This document shows positions 34,531-36,661 of a DNA stretch of 36,661 bases, one piece after another. The stretch comes from Eubacteriales Family XIII. Incertae Sedis bacterium. Lineage in GTDB: Bacteria; Bacillota; Clostridia; Peptostreptococcales; Anaerovoracaceae. Both the position numbers and the translations under genes were made by a program. The stretch lies in NCBI GenBank assembly GCA_031290135.1, contig JAITOE010000131.1, forward strand, positions 1 through 36,661, in the 5' to 3' direction. A model generated the notes under the pieces. That model was given only the letters and a program-made list of their open reading frames with translations. It searched no databases and was not told where the DNA came from. The stretch's first letter is position 1, and each line of letters begins with the position of its first letter.

Positions 34531-35268
34531 TTGGACAATGTTTGCGGCAATATGGCGGCTCCCATGAAGCGCGTGGCGCTGGTCTTCAGCATCGTGGACC
34601 GCGGGCGCGGGGACGACGTTTGCAGGCTGCTTCGCGAAAACGGGGTCACGTTCAACCTGATTTCCGTCGGCTACGGCGCTTCCGGCCTGGGCTTGGTTGA
34701 CTATCTGGGCCTTACGGACTTTGAGCGGGACATCACTCTCAGCGTGGTCCAGGCGGACAGGGCACGGGGTCTTTTGCAAAAATTGCTTTATAAATTGGAT
34801 TTGGACGAGCCGTATAACGGCATCGCCTTTGCGGTTCCCATTTCAGGGGTGAGCGGCGGCTTGGCGCTCCGTTACATCTCCGGAAATGCGACGGGGAACT
34901 GCGATGCACAGCTGTCGTCAGGAGGTGCCGCCGTGACAGGTGAACAGGAGTTTAGTTTGATTCTGACCGTGGTGAACAGAGGTTTTGCCGACGTCGTGAT
35001 TGAGGCCGCCAAAGAGGCCGGCGCCCGGGGCGGCACGGTTTATTACGCGCGCGGCACGGGCGTCCATGAGGTGGAAAAATTCTTTGCCATCTCCATCCAG
35101 CCGGAGAAAGAAGTGGTCATGACGCTGGTGAAAAAGGCGCATGTGCAGACGATCATGCGGGAGATCGTCCGCGCCGCCGGCCTGAAAACAGAAGGCCGCG
35201 GCCTGGCGTTCGCCCTGCCGGTCACGGACGTGGTGGGCGTCAGCGTGTTTCAGGACGAAGACGCGTGA
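34531..35268 (+). CDS. Tandem PII-like regulatory protein
   Basis: 245 residues containing two PII-type (GlnB-like) domains. Domain 1 (13-108) begins KRVALVFSIVDRGRGDDVCR and ends GIAFAVPISGVSG. Domain 2 (138-240) begins EFSLILTVVNRGFADVVIEA, has GARGGTVYYARGTG, the usual PII T-loop entry, and ends GRGLAFALPVTDVVGV. Canonical PII proteins are single-domain trimers that bind ATP/ADP and 2-oxoglutarate and control transporters. The T-loop is short and no uridylylated Tyr context is recognisable. TTG 34531 with GGAGGG six bases before it is the likely start. The tail overlaps the convergent sirtuin by 19 bases. Confidence 0.82.
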   Translation: MDNVCGNMAAPMKRVALVFSIVDRGRGDDVCRLLRENGVTFNLISVGYGASGLGLVDYLGLTDFERDITLSVVQADRARGLLQKLLYKLDLDEPYNGIAFAVPISGVSGGLALRYISGNATGNCDAQLSSGGAAVTGEQEFSLILTVVNRGFADVVIEAAKEAGARGGTVYYARGTGVHEVEKFFAISIQPEKEVVMTLVKKAHVQTIMREIVRAAGLKTEGRGLAFALPVTDVVGVSVFQDEDA

Positions 35269-36023
35269 GATACGGCGCTTAGGACTTCCCCTATCGCCTC
35301 GTGTATCACAAGGCCGGCGCGGCGGTCGTATTCCGTCTGCGATTTGTTGATCAGCACAAGACGTTCGCCCTTGAAGTAGTTCAGGAAGCCGGCGGCGGGA
35401 TAGACCACCAGCGAGGTACCCCCCACGATCAGCATGTCCGCCTCCCGTATGGCCGCTTCCGCCTTGTTCATGACGCTCCCGTCCAGCGGTTCTTCATACA
35501 GCACCACGTCGGGCTTGACCATGCCGCCGCATTTTTCGCACCAGGGCACGCTGCCCGCTTTCCCTTTCTTGTCCGTGCAGTGCGCGGGATCCAGCAAATA
35601 TGCCAGGCCGTAGGCGGCGCCGCAGTCCATGCAGAAGTTCCGCAGCACCGATCCGTGCAGTTCGTGGACGGTCTTGCTTCCGCCCAGCTGGTGAAGCCCG
35701 TCGATGTTCTGCGTGACGACGGCGCGCAATTTCCCCGCCGCTTCAAGCTCCGCAAGTTTCAGGTGCGCCGCGTTGGGCTTCGCGCCGGGGTAAAGCAGGT
35801 TTTCTTTGTAATACGCGTAGAACGTCTCCGGATCCCGGATAAAAAACGAACGGGATATGATTTCCTCCGGAGAACGCCCATACTTCGCCTTGGCGTTGTA
35901 AAGACCCGATTCCGAGCGAAAATCAGGAATCCCGCTTTCGGTGGACACGCCCGCCCCGCCAAAGAATACGACCTTGTCGCTTTTCTCGATCCACGCCGCC
36001 AGTTTTTCAATTTGCGCCTGCAT
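35250..36023 (-). CDS. Sir2-family NAD-dependent protein deacylase
   Basis: 257 residues. NAD site GAGVSTESGIPDFRSESGLY (23-42), TQNIDGLHQLGG (104-115), catalytic His123 in VHELHGS, and zinc ligands Cys131, Cys134, Cys162 and Cys165 are all present, followed by KPDVVLYEEPLD and VGGTSLVVYPAAGF. It removes acyl groups from lysines in the cytoplasm. ATG 36023 is chosen over ATG 36035, which directly touches the AAAGGA site. A consensus promoter lies at 36152-36180. The gene ends inside the last codons of the convergent PII-like gene. Confidence 0.93.
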   Translation of the reverse strand: MQAQIEKLAAWIEKSDKVVFFGGAGVSTESGIPDFRSESGLYNAKAKYGRSPEEIISRSFFIRDPETFYAYYKENLLYPGAKPNAAHLKLAELEAAGKLRAVVTQNIDGLHQLGGSKTVHELHGSVLRNFCMDCGAAYGLAYLLDPAHCTDKKGKAGSVPWCEKCGGMVKPDVVLYEEPLDGSVMNKAEAAIREADMLIVGGTSLVVYPAAGFLNYFKGERLVLINKSQTEYDRRAGLVIHEAIGEVLSAVSHASSS

Positions 36024-36151
36024 TGTTATGACCATTCCTTTCCGCGAAAGGCATGAAGCCGGGTGCCTTCGCACGATAATTGCTGTATGCTGTCAGGTGA
36101 GGATACGGCACGCTGCAAAGCGCCTCCGCCATCACGGCTGCCTTTACTTTG

Positions 36152-36180
36152 TTTATATACGCTTTGGCGGGCTTTGTCAA
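36152..36180 (-). promoter_or_regulatory. Promoter of the sirtuin gene
   Basis: On the minus strand TTGACA (36180-36175), 17 bases, TATAAA (36157-36152). The leader to 36023 would be about 120 bases. Confidence 0.6.
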
Positions 36181-36209
36181 TGGCATATCCGCATATTGCA
36201 CGTTATTGC

Positions 36210-36261
36210 GAGCGAGCGACGTTACAAGCGAAATTGCGGTCAAAGCGATGCAATCCGGCGG
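36210..36261. repeat. Degenerate copy of the dispersed palindromic repeat
   Basis: GTTATTGCGAGCGAGCGACG and, further on, AAGCGATGCAATCCGG resemble the ends of the complete element at 32771-32848, with several changes. No gene was found in 36024-36301. Confidence 0.4.
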
Positions 36262-36301
36262 CAGTTTCCTGCCGCGCGGAACGAATCGCCCGGCTGCGGC
36301 C

Positions 36302-36661
36302 CTATGAAAATTCAGTTAAATTTTTCCAGTACCGCGCTGGCATGAAGCGGCGCTGGCAGGCGGGGTTGTTCCGTTCCTTTATGGCTACCGCGCCGAAATA
36401 TTCTTTCCACAGTTTTCTGTAAGCGGCCTCCGCCCCTGTCTGCGTCAGGGCGTCCGCGTCCCGAAAATCCGTTATGTACCATTCACCCGCCGCCGACACG
36501 AGCGCCTTGCTTCTTTTTTGGTCATGGATGATGAACGCCTCTTGTTTGAAACGGTCGCAAAAATGGGGCGCCAGGAATTCCACGACATCGTGATCCGGGT
36601 CTACGGGGGCGTAGAGAATGCTTTTCGCCGGATCCGCGCCGGGGCGGCCGGCGAAGCCGGG
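36302..36661 (-). CDS. DUF4130/TIGR03915 putative DNA repair protein, C-terminal part
   Basis: The window holds the last 119 residues; the N-terminus lies beyond the edge. Conserved tail motifs are clear: FLAPHFCDRFKQEAFIIHDQ, AAGEWYITDF, YRKLWKEYFGAVAIKERNNP, and RRFMPARYWKNLTEFS at the end. This family usually sits beside a radical SAM protein of the TIGR03916 family and is proposed to work in DNA repair or modification. The partner is expected outside the window. Confidence 0.82.
   Translation of the reverse strand, partial: PGFAGRPGADPAKSILYAPVDPDHDVVEFLAPHFCDRFKQEAFIIHDQKRSKALVSAAGEWYITDFRDADALTQTGAEAAYRKLWKEYFGAVAIKERNNPACQRRFMPARYWKNLTEFS

Noticed and set aside
36007-36243. A 78-codon frame in the sirtuin leader
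   Set aside because: No recognisable family or ribosome site, and it overlaps both the promoter and the sirtuin start.

Overview
The window looks like a GC-rich chromosome segment of an anaerobic member of the Bacillota (probably Clostridia). This rests on strong AGGAGG-type ribosome sites, a sortase-free but SLH-bearing surface protein, a DUF1461/Lit lipoprotein transacylase, a PaaK-ACT pair typical of anaerobes, a Firmicutes-type type I toxin-antitoxin locus, and DUF1538 next to a PII-like protein. No rRNA, tRNA, CRISPR array or complete transposase was seen, so the assignment is an inference from gene content.

Region 1 (1-8100) is accessory and partly decayed. It holds the start of an AAA ATPase, a three-gene DUF3990/DUF3791 cassette that looks like a toxin-antitoxin system, remnants of a small frameshifted gene, an Rpn-family nuclease and a RelB/DinJ antitoxin, an AT-richer EcsC gene preceded by two micro membrane proteins, the paaK-ACT-lit operon (4626-7022), and a degenerated adenine-methylase/restriction-endonuclease pair.

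Region 2 (8146-14322) is ordinary: a DJ-1 family protein, a MogA/MoaB protein, a chemotaxis receptor, and a large MalT-like LuxR regulator. The regulator follows a consensus promoter and a roughly 200-nt leader packed with perfect hairpins. An 18-bp stem terminator separates it from the convergent giant gene.

Region 3 (14337-24922) is dominated by a surface protein of about 3050 residues with 13 Flg_new/InlB-like repeats. Its signal-peptide end is in a different frame from the rest. Upstream lies a duplicated type I toxin-antitoxin locus (one complete copy, one antitoxin with a beheaded toxin), plus a third copy of the antitoxin promoter placed in front of a TraB-family gene.

Region 4 (24923-36661) carries TraB, the operon surE-isochorismatase-DUF2156, two palindrome clusters, a second large surface protein with a frameshifted SLH end, the DUF1538-PII pair, a sirtuin that overlaps it tail to tail, and the end of a DUF4130 gene.

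Two dispersed repeat families stand out. One is a CGTCATTGCGAG-type palindromic repeat found at four or more sites. The other is a 40-nt hairpin found inside the broken Rpn gene and, inverted, in the surface-gene leader; the two copies differ by three compensatory base-pair changes.
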